Shown: positions 36,554 to 46,864 of the stretch, piece after piece | Numbering within the stretch: position 1 is the stretch's first letter | Layout: each line of letters starts with the position of its first letter | From: Massilioclostridium coli | GTDB taxonomy: Bacteria > Bacillota > Clostridia > Oscillospirales > Ruminococcaceae | Reading direction: 5' to 3' | Length of the DNA stretch: 64,000 bases | NCBI RefSeq assembly: GCF_900095865.1 | Contig: NZ_FMIZ01000006.1 | Location: 558,001 to 622,000, forward strand | Program-made: the position numbers and the translations under genes | The notes under the pieces: model-generated | What the model saw: the letters and a program-made list of their open reading frames with translations, nothing else | What the model was told of the DNA's origin: nothing | The model's database searches: none

Positions 36554-39500
36554 TTATTTTTTCCTACGGGTACAATATACGGTTGCACCAGCTACAACAA
36601 TGGCGGCTAATCCTGCAATTGGAGCAAAATCTCCTGTTTTTGCTGCGGTCGCTTTGGTTGTTGTAGTTGTGTGCCCAGTTTGGGTAGCTGTTGAAGGATT
36701 GTTTTCGCTTGGTGTTTCAACTGTTCCATTTACTGCTACTAAACCATTCATTGCACTCTGTACGTTTGTTACTGCTACGTCTACTTCCTCCTGAGTTGCA
36801 TTTTCATTTTCCAATACTGCTTTTGCGTCTTTTACTGCTGCTGTCAGTACTGCATAGCTTTCCGCTGTATATGCGTTTGCATTTACTTTGTCTGCTTCTG
36901 CTACTACTTCTTCTAGGATAGATTTATCTGCTTTGTATCTCAGGTTTAACATTGCGTTTAACAAGTCATCCGCTACTTCATTGATTTCTGCCTGCATGGC
37001 ATCCCCATCTTGGCATACCCCTTGGGCTGCTTTCAATGCTGCGATGAATTCCGATTTGCCAGCTTCTACATAACGGTCTAATTCTCCGTTAATTTCTTCC
37101 GCTGCTGCGATTAAGCTTGTTAATTCTGTCTTATCCCCTGCGATAAATCCTAATTTATGGATTTCATTCAGCAGTGTTTGCCATGCTGCATCCACTTCTT
37201 CCTGGGTTGCTCCTACATTGTTTGCTACTGCCTTCGCATTTTCCAATGCCGCGTCAAAGGATTTTTGCACACTTTCGATGGCGTTATCATATTCTCCACT
37301 GGCTTTTGCATTTTCCGCATAAGTAATGACAGAATTTAAAATGGATTTATTACTTTGTGTTTCAGTTACTGGAACTTTTGTCATAGTAACCAATTTTACT
37401 TCACCTGTTAAGCCATAGTCATCTGGCTGTACATCATTTAACCAGGAATCTTTATCTTTCCATCCAGCATAATCCAATTTGCGCATGATGTTTCTTAAGC
37501 TGGAAGTAACTCGTACTTCAATTTTGTTTTCTCCAGGAACACAGTATTGACTGATATTTGCATCACGACCATCCATATTTAATCCAACTTGTTGATCGTT
37601 TACAAATAGTGCTGCTGTTCCATTATTAAAGGACTCTGCGTTGAATTCAATGGACTGGTTCTCACTGGACCAATTTTCTGGTAAGGTAAAGGTTGTAGTG
37701 TAGTGTCCAACACCGGATACATCTTCCCCTACTGCTTCAATATCTTTCCATGGTTTCAGTTCGCTTAATTCGCCTGCGTTCTTTTCTACTTTATTCGTGC
37801 TATAAGTAACTTCAGTTGTGGTATAACCGAAACCTCTATCTTCTGTACGGGTTAATTTATCACCTGGCTCCCAGGATTCTACAGTCAGATTCCATTTATC
37901 CAGATTAATGTCATCCAAAGCTTCTACATTTGTTTCAAAAGTCGAGCCATCACTATAGGTAATAGTAGCTGGTCCACTTTCACTGACATTCATAACAGTT
38001 TGACCGTCTTCTACGGAAAGTTTATAAACATTGTCTTTGTTTACAATTGTTTTTTCGGTTGGGTCTTCTACATCAGGGTTTAATGCGAAAATCATCACTT
38101 CACCTGGAGCGATATCCACATTTAGGATTGTTCTGCCATCTTCATAAGAGTAGTCCACTACTTCATTGACTTCACCTGTCCAGGTATCCAGTACATAAGG
38201 GGCATATATACCATCTACTGAAACCTGTCCAACATAATTTTCAGTATCTTCATACATGTAGTTATAGAGGAATAAATAGGTTGCATCTTCAGATTTTCTC
38301 ATTACTGGAACGATATTCTGGTTGATTTCCACGTTTTCGGAACGAGGTTTTACGTTTAATTCCGCCAACGCATCGTAAGCTTCTTCTACAGAGCCAATAC
38401 ATTTTACATTGTCCAATTGACGGATCTGATCCATAACAGCAACCATTTCTTCATCTAATCCATCATTAGAACCGGTTGTGATCGCTGCGCCATCATTGTA
38501 TTTATATACTCTGCCTGTTTGGTCAGAGTTCCGTACAAATTCGGTGCTTGGGCCGTCTACCAGGATGACAGGTAAACCACTTTGTGCCCATTGCAATAGA
38601 ACTTTGGCGCTTTCATAAGGCATTTCTTCTTGATATACCACAATTGCTTGGTAACCAACTCCATCCGCTTGGATTAAGCCGTCGCTACATGTGATATCTT
38701 GATCTTGCAGCAAGTATGGGGAGAAGTAATCATAGGTATAACCTGCATCTTGTAAGGTCGTATCCTGCCAGTAAATACCTTTATGCTGATGGAAATCATT
38801 GTTGATATAGTCTTTGGAACCATCATTTCTTAATAGGCCACAGTTAAAGAAGTAGTCATTTCTCAAAATAGCCAAATCCATTTGAGGAACGCCTTGTTCC
38901 AACACTTTTTGGACACGGTTTAAATGGGTATTTAGTTCATTATAATCCATGGACCATGGTTGGCGTTTGTTAATACGTTCGGAGAACCTTGGCATCATAC
39001 CTTCGTATCCTGGCCAAGAGCAGTTTTGTTCTGGTCCATATTCAGAGGAATATCCATGGGTTACAACTTTTTGAATACCGGAAGCATATTGAGTATAGTA
39101 AATTTGACGCAGGTAATTATTGTTATTGTAATAGTTTTGATAATACATTGCGCCGGTTTCAGAGGAGTAACGTTTATTATAAAGATGAGCTGCACCAGAC
39201 ATACCACGGAACAATTCTGGTTCTACTCCCATTTCAAAGGATTCGGTTTCAACAAAATCCAAATCTTTAATTGGCTGGGAAATTTCCAACATAGAACCAT
39301 AAGAGTTCTCCGCACGCAGGTTCATTCCAAAAGAATCCAGCCATTGTTCCAGTGGCTGTAAGCAGTTTTCACGGTACAAATCTGTATCGGTTTGATACAT
39401 ATCGTTACGAATGCGGTCAGTAAAGTCACAATCTTCATCTCCAGCCAGTTCGTATTGGTAGCGTAGGTTACCTTTATCGTTCCCAGCTTTGGAGCCTTCC

Positions 39501-39748
39501 CGTAAAATCATAAATGGAAGGTAGAGGGATGGATCATAGCCTCTTCTGGTTTCAAATTGCTCAATGTAATCCGTACACCATAATTGGCCTGTTGTGTTGG
39601 TTCCCCTTGGGCGAAGTTCTAGAGAATCCATGTAGAAGTCCGCTTCATCCACCTGTTTTATGTAGCTTTGCATCTCTTCATCCAAAACATGTTGCTGCCA
39701 ATAGTCAATTAAAGCATTCACACCTGTTTTGTCAAAGTAGTTAATAGT
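36554..39748 (-). pseudogene. 5'-truncated GH106 rhamnosidase-like gene with FIVAR repeats
   Basis: An open frame of more than 1055 codons encodes the C-terminal part of a GH106 protein: catalytic region, beta domains, three FIVAR repeats (about 810-1000 of the open frame) and an AAKTGD-type sorting signal. It lacks the signal peptide and the first 265-345 residues found in the other two GH106 proteins. Homology starts abruptly at about 39748 (YTINYFDKTGVNALIDYW lines up with YAINYYGSAGVEALKEF and YVMDFFNDDGINAITDYW). This is exactly where the terminator hairpin of the upstream gene begins. The only early start codon is GTG at 39721, with no ribosome binding site. The rest of the frame is undamaged, so the loss is recent, or the copy serves as a silent recombination donor. 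Confidence 0.85.
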
Positions 39749-39792
39749 ATAAAAATATCCCGCGGAACTTGATTCCGCGGGATATTTTTATA
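39748..39792 (-). terminator. 20-bp perfect hairpin, terminator of the large GH106 gene
   Basis: The arms 39748-39767 and 39773-39792 are perfectly complementary (TATCCCGCGGAA core) around a five-base loop, ending in TTTTTATA on the minus strand. It lies 60 nt after the large GH106 gene's stop and abuts the broken end of the truncated GH106 gene. Confidence 0.85.
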
Positions 39793-39851
39793 GCAGCGCA
39801 TGAACTATATGCGCATGAATGATAGAAAAGAGAAAAAGAAGTTTTACAATA

Positions 39852-42800
39852 TTATTTTTTCTTACGAGTAATCAGGATTGCTGCACCTGCTACTGCCAAT
39901 ACTGCAATGCCTGCGATTGGGGCAAAGTCCCCTGTTTTCGCTGCGTTTGCTTTTGTTGTTGTGCTTTCCTGTCCAGTCTGAGTAGCATTGTTATCAGATG
40001 GTGTTTCTGTTCCTTCTACTGCTACTAAACTATCCATTGCAGCCTGCACAGATTGTACTGCTACGTCTACTTCTTCCTGGGTTGCATTTTCATTTGCTAA
40101 TACCGCATTCGCATCTTTTAATGCCGCTTCCAGTACTGCGTAGCTTTCTGCTGTGTATGCGTTCGCATCTATCTGATTTGCTTTTGCTACTACTTCTTCC
40201 AGGATAGATTTATCTGCTTTGTATCTCAGGTTCAACATCGCGTTTAACAGCTTATCTGCTACTTCGTTAATTTCTGCCTGCATTGCGTCTCCGTCTTTGT
40301 ATACGCTCTGAGCTGCTTCCAATGCTGCGGTGAATTCCGCTTGACCTGCTTCTACATACTTGCTCAGGTCGATTTCTTCTGCTGCTGCGATCAAGCTTGC
40401 TAATTCTGTTTTATCGCCTGCTACAAATCCTAATTTATGGATTTCATTTAGCAAGGTTTTCCATGCTGCATCCACTTCTTCTTGAGTTGCTGCATCATTT
40501 TCTGCTACTGCTTTTGCATTTGTCAACGCTTCATCAAAGGATTTTTGTACACTTTCGATGGCATTATCATATTCGCCACTTTCTTTTGCGGCATTTGCGT
40601 ATGCAATTACTGCGTTCAGGATACCTTTGTCCGCTTGTTCCTGATCAGCCAAAACAACTTCGGTATATGGGGTCAATATTGCACTTACCAATCCATTATC
40701 GGTAATTGGCTCGCCACCAAAGCTAGGGCCACCACCGCCGCCAGCAAAAACATCGCTTTCTACCCGTGCACGTTTGTTCAAGGTAGTAGTGAGTTCGATG
40801 GTTAAAGTATTGGAGCCTTCTATTAAATATTTTCCTAAATCAACCGTATCTGTCAGATTATTAATGACATCAATTTCCTGGCCGTTGATGGTAATACCAG
40901 TAATCTGGTCATTACCATAGGACATCCACAGGTTTGCTTTGGAACCATCCCAATCAAATGTAGTGGTATAGTATCCACGTCCTGATACATTATCCATAGA
41001 AGCAACGCCTAAAGTAGCCAGCTGTTCTTCCGTTGCCTGGATATCTGCCCAGTTCACTAGGTTTTGTTCTCCAAAATCAACGGTAATAATCTCTGTTTCG
41101 GAAGGATCTACGGTTTGGATTCCAGTTTCTGGGTCTACCATACTACTTGCGTCCTTATATTTTGGGCCATAACTGTCGATGGTCAAATTCCATTTCGCAT
41201 CGCTTAAATCCAATACCTCACCGGATTTATCAATGGTAACATCCTTTGTTGTACCATCGGACAAGCTAACTTGGTAACTGCCCGCTGTGTTGGAGCGGAA
41301 TACCGCATTATGATCCACATCACGTGCGATTTCGTAATCACCATTGTCCGCATTTACATCTGTTACATAGTCAGATGGAGCAGGGAAGTCGGTTGTATTA
41401 TTGGTAATTGCGATGATGGTAGATGCTCCTGGATCCAGATTATCCAGGCAGAGGGTGATGGTACCATCGCCATTGTCAGTGTATTCTCCAATTTGTGTGA
41501 TTTCCCCGGTCATAGCATCTAACATATATGGGGTACCAGAACCTTCTAAGGTTACAATAGCATCTTGAATAGCTTCCCCATATTCCCCAGTTTTGTATAT
41601 TTTAGAAGAACCTGCGGTCAACATACCCTGGAAAGTGGAAACATCGTTAAACATGTAGTAGTAGTTGGTTCCGTCAGTGGTATCCTGATACATGGTGGTT
41701 TCCAGTTTTGGGATGCTATAGTTGGCATAGCCGGTAACGCCCAAGGATTTTAAAATTTCGGGAATTTCATCTTTATTGGAAGTTTCTTTTACATTGTCAA
41801 AAGTTAACAGTTCTTGATATAATTCCTGTACTTTTGCATCCATATTGTCTGATTTTTCTGTCCCATATACTTTGGAAGGATTGCTGGAGTAAGAAATAAT
41901 TGGTATACCAGCTTTTGCATAATCCAGAATAGTTTCCATTGATTCTACAGAGATGGTGGAAACTTCGCTTAATACCAACGCTTTATAGCCAGGACCATCC
42001 GGATAGATCATCTGATTTTGTACATCATGGGCATTTTCGCCATTGATCAGTGCTTCGCTCATAATGTTATAGGAATAGCCATGATCTAGCAGTGCCTGCA
42101 TGGAGTTTCCACTTGGGTTTTTAAACGCCAATGTTCCATCGCGTACAACGGCAACATCAACTTTCTGGTTCGCATATTGTAACAATGCCTGGTTACGGGA
42201 CACATAATCGGTTACCATATCCATTTCGTCCCAATAGGCTTGACGGTAGGTATATGGTTCACCAAAGGAACCACCAAATGGATCCCAACCTGGCCAGTCC
42301 GCATGAAATCCGTTGATGGATTTTGAATAAGCACTTCCGTGGAAGATCGCTCTGTTTACCCCCCAGGAGAAGTTTGCGGTCAATTCGAATAGGATATCCT
42401 CCCAGTTAAATTGATAAATACTAGCTCCAGTAATGGCTTCCATAGACAAATATTTTTTATTGTACAAGTTAGCGGAAGCGGATAACTGGCGTAAGCCATC
42501 TCCCTTGGTCATATTATCCCCTTCAGGGATTGTAACAGTGGAAGCTGCGCCTGCAATATCCAAACCTGTTAAATCATAAGTTTGCGCACGGTAGTTGCAT
42601 CCAATGCTTTCTGCCCATTTATTCGCTGGAATACAGTGTTGTGTTTCGTAGAGATGCCCCATAATATCGTTATAGTCTTCAACAATTCTGGCACCTAACT
42701 CTTTTTCTTCCTCATTGTCATAGGTATAAACCAAATCTTTTGGATCAGCACTTGCACCAAATCCACCATAGGTGCGTTCACTGGCGACAACCGCTGCTAT

Positions 42801-44030
42801 AACATCCTGATATTGGTAATTCTCTCCATAGTAAGCGGCAATTTCTTCTTTCAGGTCAGGTGCCCACAGGTTGGTAGTTTTATTTGCTTCAATGGAATCC
42901 TCAAAAATGCTGCCGCCGTTTTCACGGATCATTGCCGCCAGCTCGGTATCATTTAAGATATAGTTATCCCAATAGTCTGTAATCGCATTGATGCCATCGT
43001 CATTAAAGAAATCCATTACATAGCATCTGTTGTGCATTACTACAGAAGAACCACCGTTAAACAACTGTCCAGTACCACGGTAATAAACAGAAACCAGCAC
43101 ATAATCCCCATCGCTTACATCATCCGCAGTGAGTCCAGATAAATCTGCCTGATAGTAGTGCTGTTCATCTGCCATACGTTTTCTGTTTCCATCGGCGTCC
43201 ACTTTTGCTGTTTCATTTGGGTCCGCCTGTTCTGGGCCGAAAGCATCCAGGGTCTCCTGATAGTCCCAGCCTTGGGATTCCGCATACGCTTTGTCTGGAA
43301 TACCTGCTGGTGTTGTTTTTCCTTCAATTTCGGAAGCATCCATCCCTTTTAAGCTGGAGAAATCCAGGTTATATCCTGTATAAGGAGTTCCTTTTTCTTC
43401 TTTATCTGTTACGGAAACCACTTTTGCCAGGTTGGTAGAAACCAACGTATCGGTAAAAATAAAATGAGCGTTCTTGCCGTCTGTTGTTTTGGTTTCCGGT
43501 AATTTTAGTTCAACAGAACCATTTTGGATATCTTCCGCGGTAACAGGGGTAAAGGATACTGCTGTTTGTTTGGAAGTTTGAGGGTCGTTGGGGTCAATGG
43601 TGTTCACGCATGGTGGCCAGTGTGCGGTAATCGTCAGGTCAACAACAAAACCACCTTCAATAGCGTTTGCCGCTTTGTAAACTTTTTTCAGTAATTTTAC
43701 CCAGGAATCAGAACCCCATCCACAGTATTCCGCCTGGTCATTGGTATAACTAGTAGAGTCGGAAAGCATGGCGATTTCAACGCCACCAAACCCTGCTTCT
43801 GCCAAAGAATTGATTTGTTTTTCAATAACATCGTTGTCATCAATTCCAGCGGTCGCATCGGGGAACCACATCCTTGCCATTGGTTTCGCGGTGTAATCCG
43901 GATTCTTAAAATAAGAGATAGCCGAATTGGAATCCGCTTGTGTCGCATTGGCTGGCAGAACGGTCGCTGTTGCAGATAACAGCATAGTTGCCGACAGAAC
44001 TGCTGCCAACAGTTTATGAGATTTTTTCAT
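39852..44030 (-). CDS. Surface-anchored alpha-L-rhamnosidase-like glycosidase (GH106) with FIVAR repeats
   Basis: A 1392-residue secreted protein. A signal peptide (1-30) is followed by a GH106 domain starting at AKPMARMWFPDATAGIDDND (about 51-70) and including AITGASIYQFNWEDILFEL and GVNRAIFHGSAYSK near residue 550. Beta domains run to about 1130, three FIVAR repeats from about 1137 to 1335, and then AAKTGD, a hydrophobic helix and RKKK. A Gly-rich insert (AGGGGGPSFGGE, about 1095) lies in the beta domain. It probably removes alpha-L-rhamnose outside the cell. AAAGGAGG precedes the ATG. It is divergent from an AraC gene, and its last 250 codons are nearly identical to those of the GH78 gene. 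Confidence 0.86.
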   Translation of the reverse strand: MKKSHKLLAAVLSATMLLSATATVLPANATQADSNSAISYFKNPDYTAKPMARMWFPDATAGIDDNDVIEKQINSLAEAGFGGVEIAMLSDSTSYTNDQAEYCGWGSDSWVKLLKKVYKAANAIEGGFVVDLTITAHWPPCVNTIDPNDPQTSKQTAVSFTPVTAEDIQNGSVELKLPETKTTDGKNAHFIFTDTLVSTNLAKVVSVTDKEEKGTPYTGYNLDFSSLKGMDASEIEGKTTPAGIPDKAYAESQGWDYQETLDAFGPEQADPNETAKVDADGNRKRMADEQHYYQADLSGLTADDVSDGDYVLVSVYYRGTGQLFNGGSSVVMHNRCYVMDFFNDDGINAITDYWDNYILNDTELAAMIRENGGSIFEDSIEANKTTNLWAPDLKEEIAAYYGENYQYQDVIAAVVASERTYGGFGASADPKDLVYTYDNEEEKELGARIVEDYNDIMGHLYETQHCIPANKWAESIGCNYRAQTYDLTGLDIAGAASTVTIPEGDNMTKGDGLRQLSASANLYNKKYLSMEAITGASIYQFNWEDILFELTANFSWGVNRAIFHGSAYSKSINGFHADWPGWDPFGGSFGEPYTYRQAYWDEMDMVTDYVSRNQALLQYANQKVDVAVVRDGTLAFKNPSGNSMQALLDHGYSYNIMSEALINGENAHDVQNQMIYPDGPGYKALVLSEVSTISVESMETILDYAKAGIPIISYSSNPSKVYGTEKSDNMDAKVQELYQELLTFDNVKETSNKDEIPEILKSLGVTGYANYSIPKLETTMYQDTTDGTNYYYMFNDVSTFQGMLTAGSSKIYKTGEYGEAIQDAIVTLEGSGTPYMLDAMTGEITQIGEYTDNGDGTITLCLDNLDPGASTIIAITNNTTDFPAPSDYVTDVNADNGDYEIARDVDHNAVFRSNTAGSYQVSLSDGTTKDVTIDKSGEVLDLSDAKWNLTIDSYGPKYKDASSMVDPETGIQTVDPSETEIITVDFGEQNLVNWADIQATEEQLATLGVASMDNVSGRGYYTTTFDWDGSKANLWMSYGNDQITGITINGQEIDVINNLTDTVDLGKYLIEGSNTLTIELTTTLNKRARVESDVFAGGGGGPSFGGEPITDNGLVSAILTPYTEVVLADQEQADKGILNAVIAYANAAKESGEYDNAIESVQKSFDEALTNAKAVAENDAATQEEVDAAWKTLLNEIHKLGFVAGDKTELASLIAAAEEIDLSKYVEAGQAEFTAALEAAQSVYKDGDAMQAEINEVADKLLNAMLNLRYKADKSILEEVVAKANQIDANAYTAESYAVLEAALKDANAVLANENATQEEVDVAVQSVQAAMDSLVAVEGTETPSDNNATQTGQESTTTKANAAKTGDFAPIAGIAVLAVAGAAILITRKKK

Positions 44031-44086
44031 AATAGATCCTCCTTTTTCTATTACTAATAAAAAATCATTGTATTTATGATATTTTT

Positions 44087-44115
44087 AGTATAATAGAATG
44101 GAACAATATTGTCAG
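44087..44115 (-). promoter_or_regulatory. Probable promoter of the large GH106 gene
   Basis: On the minus strand CTGACA (44110-44115), a 17-bp spacer and TATACT (44087-44092) lie about 57 nt upstream of the start codon. Confidence 0.5.
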
Positions 44116-44178
44116 TATCGTAATGTAAGGTAAACCTCAATAAATTGTACACTATATCCAGTTATTTTATTTAATAGA

Positions 44179-44207
44179 TTGATTTTTACAACAATTTTTA
44201 TTATAAT
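44179..44207 (+). promoter_or_regulatory. Promoter of the third AraC gene
   Basis: TTGATT (44179-44184), a 17-bp spacer and TATAAT (44202-44207) lie just before the ribosome binding site GAAGGAGG. Confidence 0.65.
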
Positions 44208-44234
44208 AAAGAATGGAGGGAAGGAGGATTTTTT

Positions 44235-45260
44235 ATGGAATTGGATAAAATCATGGATACAATGCTCCACCAGCAAAGAAACCCTGACCGGGAAAAACTG
44301 AAGCCATTTCAGCCGGAAGAATTGAAAAATCCCCATGCAAGATGGAGGATCAATAAAGAATCCATGGGAAAATACTTCAAACTAAACGATATTGGGATCA
44401 ACCTCCATATTCCGGAATTTAATAAAATCCAGGTTGCGCACAAGCATAGTTTTTTTGAGTTGATCTATGTCTATCGGGGAAGAATGAAGAACCAGGTGGA
44501 CCGTATCAAAATAGATCTGGAACAGGGAGATTTTTGTCTGATGAACCCAGATGCCATCCACACCCCTGTTACCATCGGGGAAAATGCCCTCGCCTTAAAT
44601 ATTTTGATGACCAATGATTTGTTTGAAAAATCTTTTATGAACCTAATTTTGGACAACCAGTTATTGGCCAATTTTTTTGTAGACTCATTGTTCCAAAAAA
44701 AGCAGGAGAAAAACTATTTGGTGTTTTCTCAACAATATTTAAATCAAACGACAATACAGGAATATTTAAAACGAATTTTAACCGAATATTTTCATACTGC
44801 TTTATATCAACAAAGCGTAGTAGAATCTTTATTATCCTGTTTATTTGTAGAATTGACCCGAGGTTATCAAAAACAGTTGGAGGATACTAGCCGTAAAGAA
44901 TTTTCAAAAGCAAACCTCTCCAATATTATTGCTTACCTTGCGGAAAATTATAAAACAGTAACCGTACAATCGGTATCAGAACACTTTAATTATCATCCAA
45001 AGTATTTACCCAGCTTGCTGAAAAAATATACGGGAAAAGGGTTTTCTGATATTGTACAAGGGTTTAAACTAAGTCATGCCTGTCAGCTTTTAAAACAGAC
45101 TGACCTTTCTATTGCAGATATTGTGGAAGAAGTAGGATACTCGAATCGAAGCTACTTTTACCGTGTGTTCCAAAAACAATACCAAATGACACCATCTGAG
45201 TATCGGAAAAGAATTCACACCAGTACCAATTTGGAACATTTTCCTTATGAATTCCAATAA
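44235..45260 (+). CDS. AraC-family regulator (beside the large GH106 gene)
   Basis: A 341-residue regulator with a cupin-type sensor (AHKHSFFELIYVYRGRMKNQ, IDLEQGDFCLMNPDAIHTP, about 73-120) and a C-terminal double helix-turn-helix (VQSVSEHFNYHPKYLPSLLKK; IADIVEEVGYSNRSYFYRVFQKQYQMTPSEYRK). It is divergent from the large GH106 gene across about 200 bp and likely controls it. It is a paralogue of the other two AraC proteins in the window. GAAGGAGG lies before the ATG. Confidence 0.9.
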   Translation: MELDKIMDTMLHQQRNPDREKLKPFQPEELKNPHARWRINKESMGKYFKLNDIGINLHIPEFNKIQVAHKHSFFELIYVYRGRMKNQVDRIKIDLEQGDFCLMNPDAIHTPVTIGENALALNILMTNDLFEKSFMNLILDNQLLANFFVDSLFQKKQEKNYLVFSQQYLNQTTIQEYLKRILTEYFHTALYQQSVVESLLSCLFVELTRGYQKQLEDTSRKEFSKANLSNIIAYLAENYKTVTVQSVSEHFNYHPKYLPSLLKKYTGKGFSDIVQGFKLSHACQLLKQTDLSIADIVEEVGYSNRSYFYRVFQKQYQMTPSEYRKRIHTSTNLEHFPYEFQ

Positions 45261-45792
45261 GACAGATTTCGAACCCCGGATAAAGGAATATAAATACTTC
45301 TTATCTATATCAAATAAAAGCAATATAGATCATGTAACCTGTAACTATATGAAAAATATTTTATAAAAATACAATATAAGTTACTGCCTCTACTTTCGTG
45401 ATAAAAAATCACTATCTTTCCTTGTACATAACATCTTTTTTATTTTATAATCTCCAATAGAACCAAAAAATTTTAATCATATACAGCAAACATACCCCCT
45501 GCTCTAATAGAACAGGGGGTATGTTATGTAAAAAAATATCATCACAAAAAGGAATATGCTGAAAACAACATCAATAGAACGATCGTGGAGCCAATACGGA
45601 TTCGATTCATAAATACGATAATCCACACATAATTTCATCATAAAAGCAGATAGAACGAAGAAACAGATGAAACAAAAATTAGTGCCAGTTTATACGTTTG
45701 TTACGCCCTTTGAATGCTTACAAAAATCCCTAATACATTTTTCCCACTAAAATAAAAAAACCAAATCTGGGCTTTTTTATAGAAAAATTTTA
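45261..45792. other. Gene-free region with a GC-rich hairpin
   Basis: About 530 AT-rich bases with no gene. A strong hairpin with arms CATACCCCCTG/CAGGGGGTATG lies at 45491-45523 but lacks a T run on either side. Near 45758-45776 an AAAAAACC...GG..TTTTTT stem may terminate the downstream minus-strand gene. Confidence 0.4.
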
Positions 45793-46569
45793 TTACTGTT
45801 GATATGGATTATTATCGTTATTTTGATTCTGGTTTTGTGGTGGTTGCTGTTGGTAAGGTGGTTGTGGTGGATATGGAGGATTTCCATAAGGAGGCTGCTG
45901 TCCTCCCTGATAAGGCTGTTGTGGCTGCCCATAAGGCCCATAATGATACGCACTACGTGTATTTAATAAAATAAATTGAGGGGTATTTTTTTGGATAATT
46001 AAAATAAAGATCCCAGGTAAAAAAGTCATACTGAGCAATAAATATGCTACTAAACTCACAGCAATAAAAAGCCCGCTATTATCCGGTGCATACTCTTTAA
46101 ATACCGTATAGTAACTCATAAACTGCAAAACAGTTCCCCAAATAGATGCCGTAACCCCAATAATCATCAGTACACTCATCAATATAATCATCCATCCAAA
46201 AGTGGGAAGGTCAGGGGTATACATACCTTGCTCAATCCATTGAATATTGTATAAAAGGTCAAAGATAATATTGACAGAAAATATGGAAGAAATTGTGGTT
46301 GTCACAACAGAAATAATGGAAAGTACTAATAAAAGAACGCGACGATTGGTTTGTTTTTGATATTGCCCATTGATATTATCCGCAACAGCGCCAATTAAGT
46401 AAGAATTGGCAAATGGAACCCAAGCAAGCCAAGGGTTTGGCATATTCCTCCGTTTTGCCAATTTCATATAAGCTATTCCATTTAATACATACTGCGGGAT
46501 CACGACCAAACATATGCTCACCAGTAATACTATAATATACATCGTAAACATCACATTATATTCACTCAT
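45793..46569 (-). CDS. Multi-pass membrane protein with Pro/Gln/Gly-rich tail
   Basis: A 258-residue protein with about five hydrophobic segments in the first 200 residues and a C-terminal tail of about 55 residues made of PYGQPQQPY-like repeats and a polar QNQNQNNDNNPYQQ end. The start at 46569 is chosen because AAGGTGG lies 7 nt upstream; an ATG 27 nt further upstream has no such site. The segment MPNPWLAWVPFANSYLIGAVAD (about 45-66) resembles clostridial membrane proteins of unknown function with the same type of tail. The gene is monocistronic, with its own promoter. Confidence 0.75.
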   Translation of the reverse strand: MSEYNVMFTMYIIVLLVSICLVVIPQYVLNGIAYMKLAKRRNMPNPWLAWVPFANSYLIGAVADNINGQYQKQTNRRVLLLVLSIISVVTTTISSIFSVNIIFDLLYNIQWIEQGMYTPDLPTFGWMIILMSVLMIIGVTASIWGTVLQFMSYYTVFKEYAPDNSGLFIAVSLVAYLLLSMTFLPGIFILIIQKNTPQFILLNTRSAYHYGPYGQPQQPYQGGQQPPYGNPPYPPQPPYQQQPPQNQNQNNDNNPYQQ

Positions 46570-46610
46570 TGCAATTCCACCTTTCTGGCTGGACATCTCT
46601 ATTTATTTTG

Positions 46611-46639
46611 AGTATACCACAAATCATGATTTCTGTCCA
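46611..46639 (-). promoter_or_regulatory. Promoter of the Pro/Gln-tailed membrane protein gene
   Basis: On the minus strand TGGACA (46634-46639), a 17-bp spacer and TATACT (46611-46616) lie about 40 nt upstream of the start. Confidence 0.55.
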
Positions 46640-46808
46640 GATTTATTGTTATAACCAATATTTTTATTGAGGATATCCATTGCATATGAAGTAAAACTCA
46701 AAAGTATTCCTGCTTCCCATAAAGAAATATAGTAAGCCAGCTTTTATTAAGCGATCCATTATAAGACAAAGTTTATGTTATACTATTTTTTCTATATTAG
46801 ATAAAACA

Positions 46809-46843
46809 AAAAAGCTTTGATTGATATCAATCAAAGCTTTTGC
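46809..46843 (-). terminator. Terminator of the G5-3D protein gene
   Basis: A perfect palindrome AAAGCTTTGATTGATATCAATCAAAGCTTT lies 22 nt after the minus-strand stop codon and is followed by TTTTTGTTTT on that strand. Confidence 0.85.
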
Positions 46844-46864
46844 ATCGGTATTTTAACTCTTTGG

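Noticed and set aside
39998-40705. Leucine/histidine-rich frames opposite the FIVAR repeats (also at 23881-24093 and 36691-36921)
   Set aside because: Antisense shadows of repetitive coding sequence; no start signals.
45491-45523. Strong CATACCCCCTG hairpin
   Set aside because: No T run on either strand and far from both neighbouring stops, so not called a terminator.
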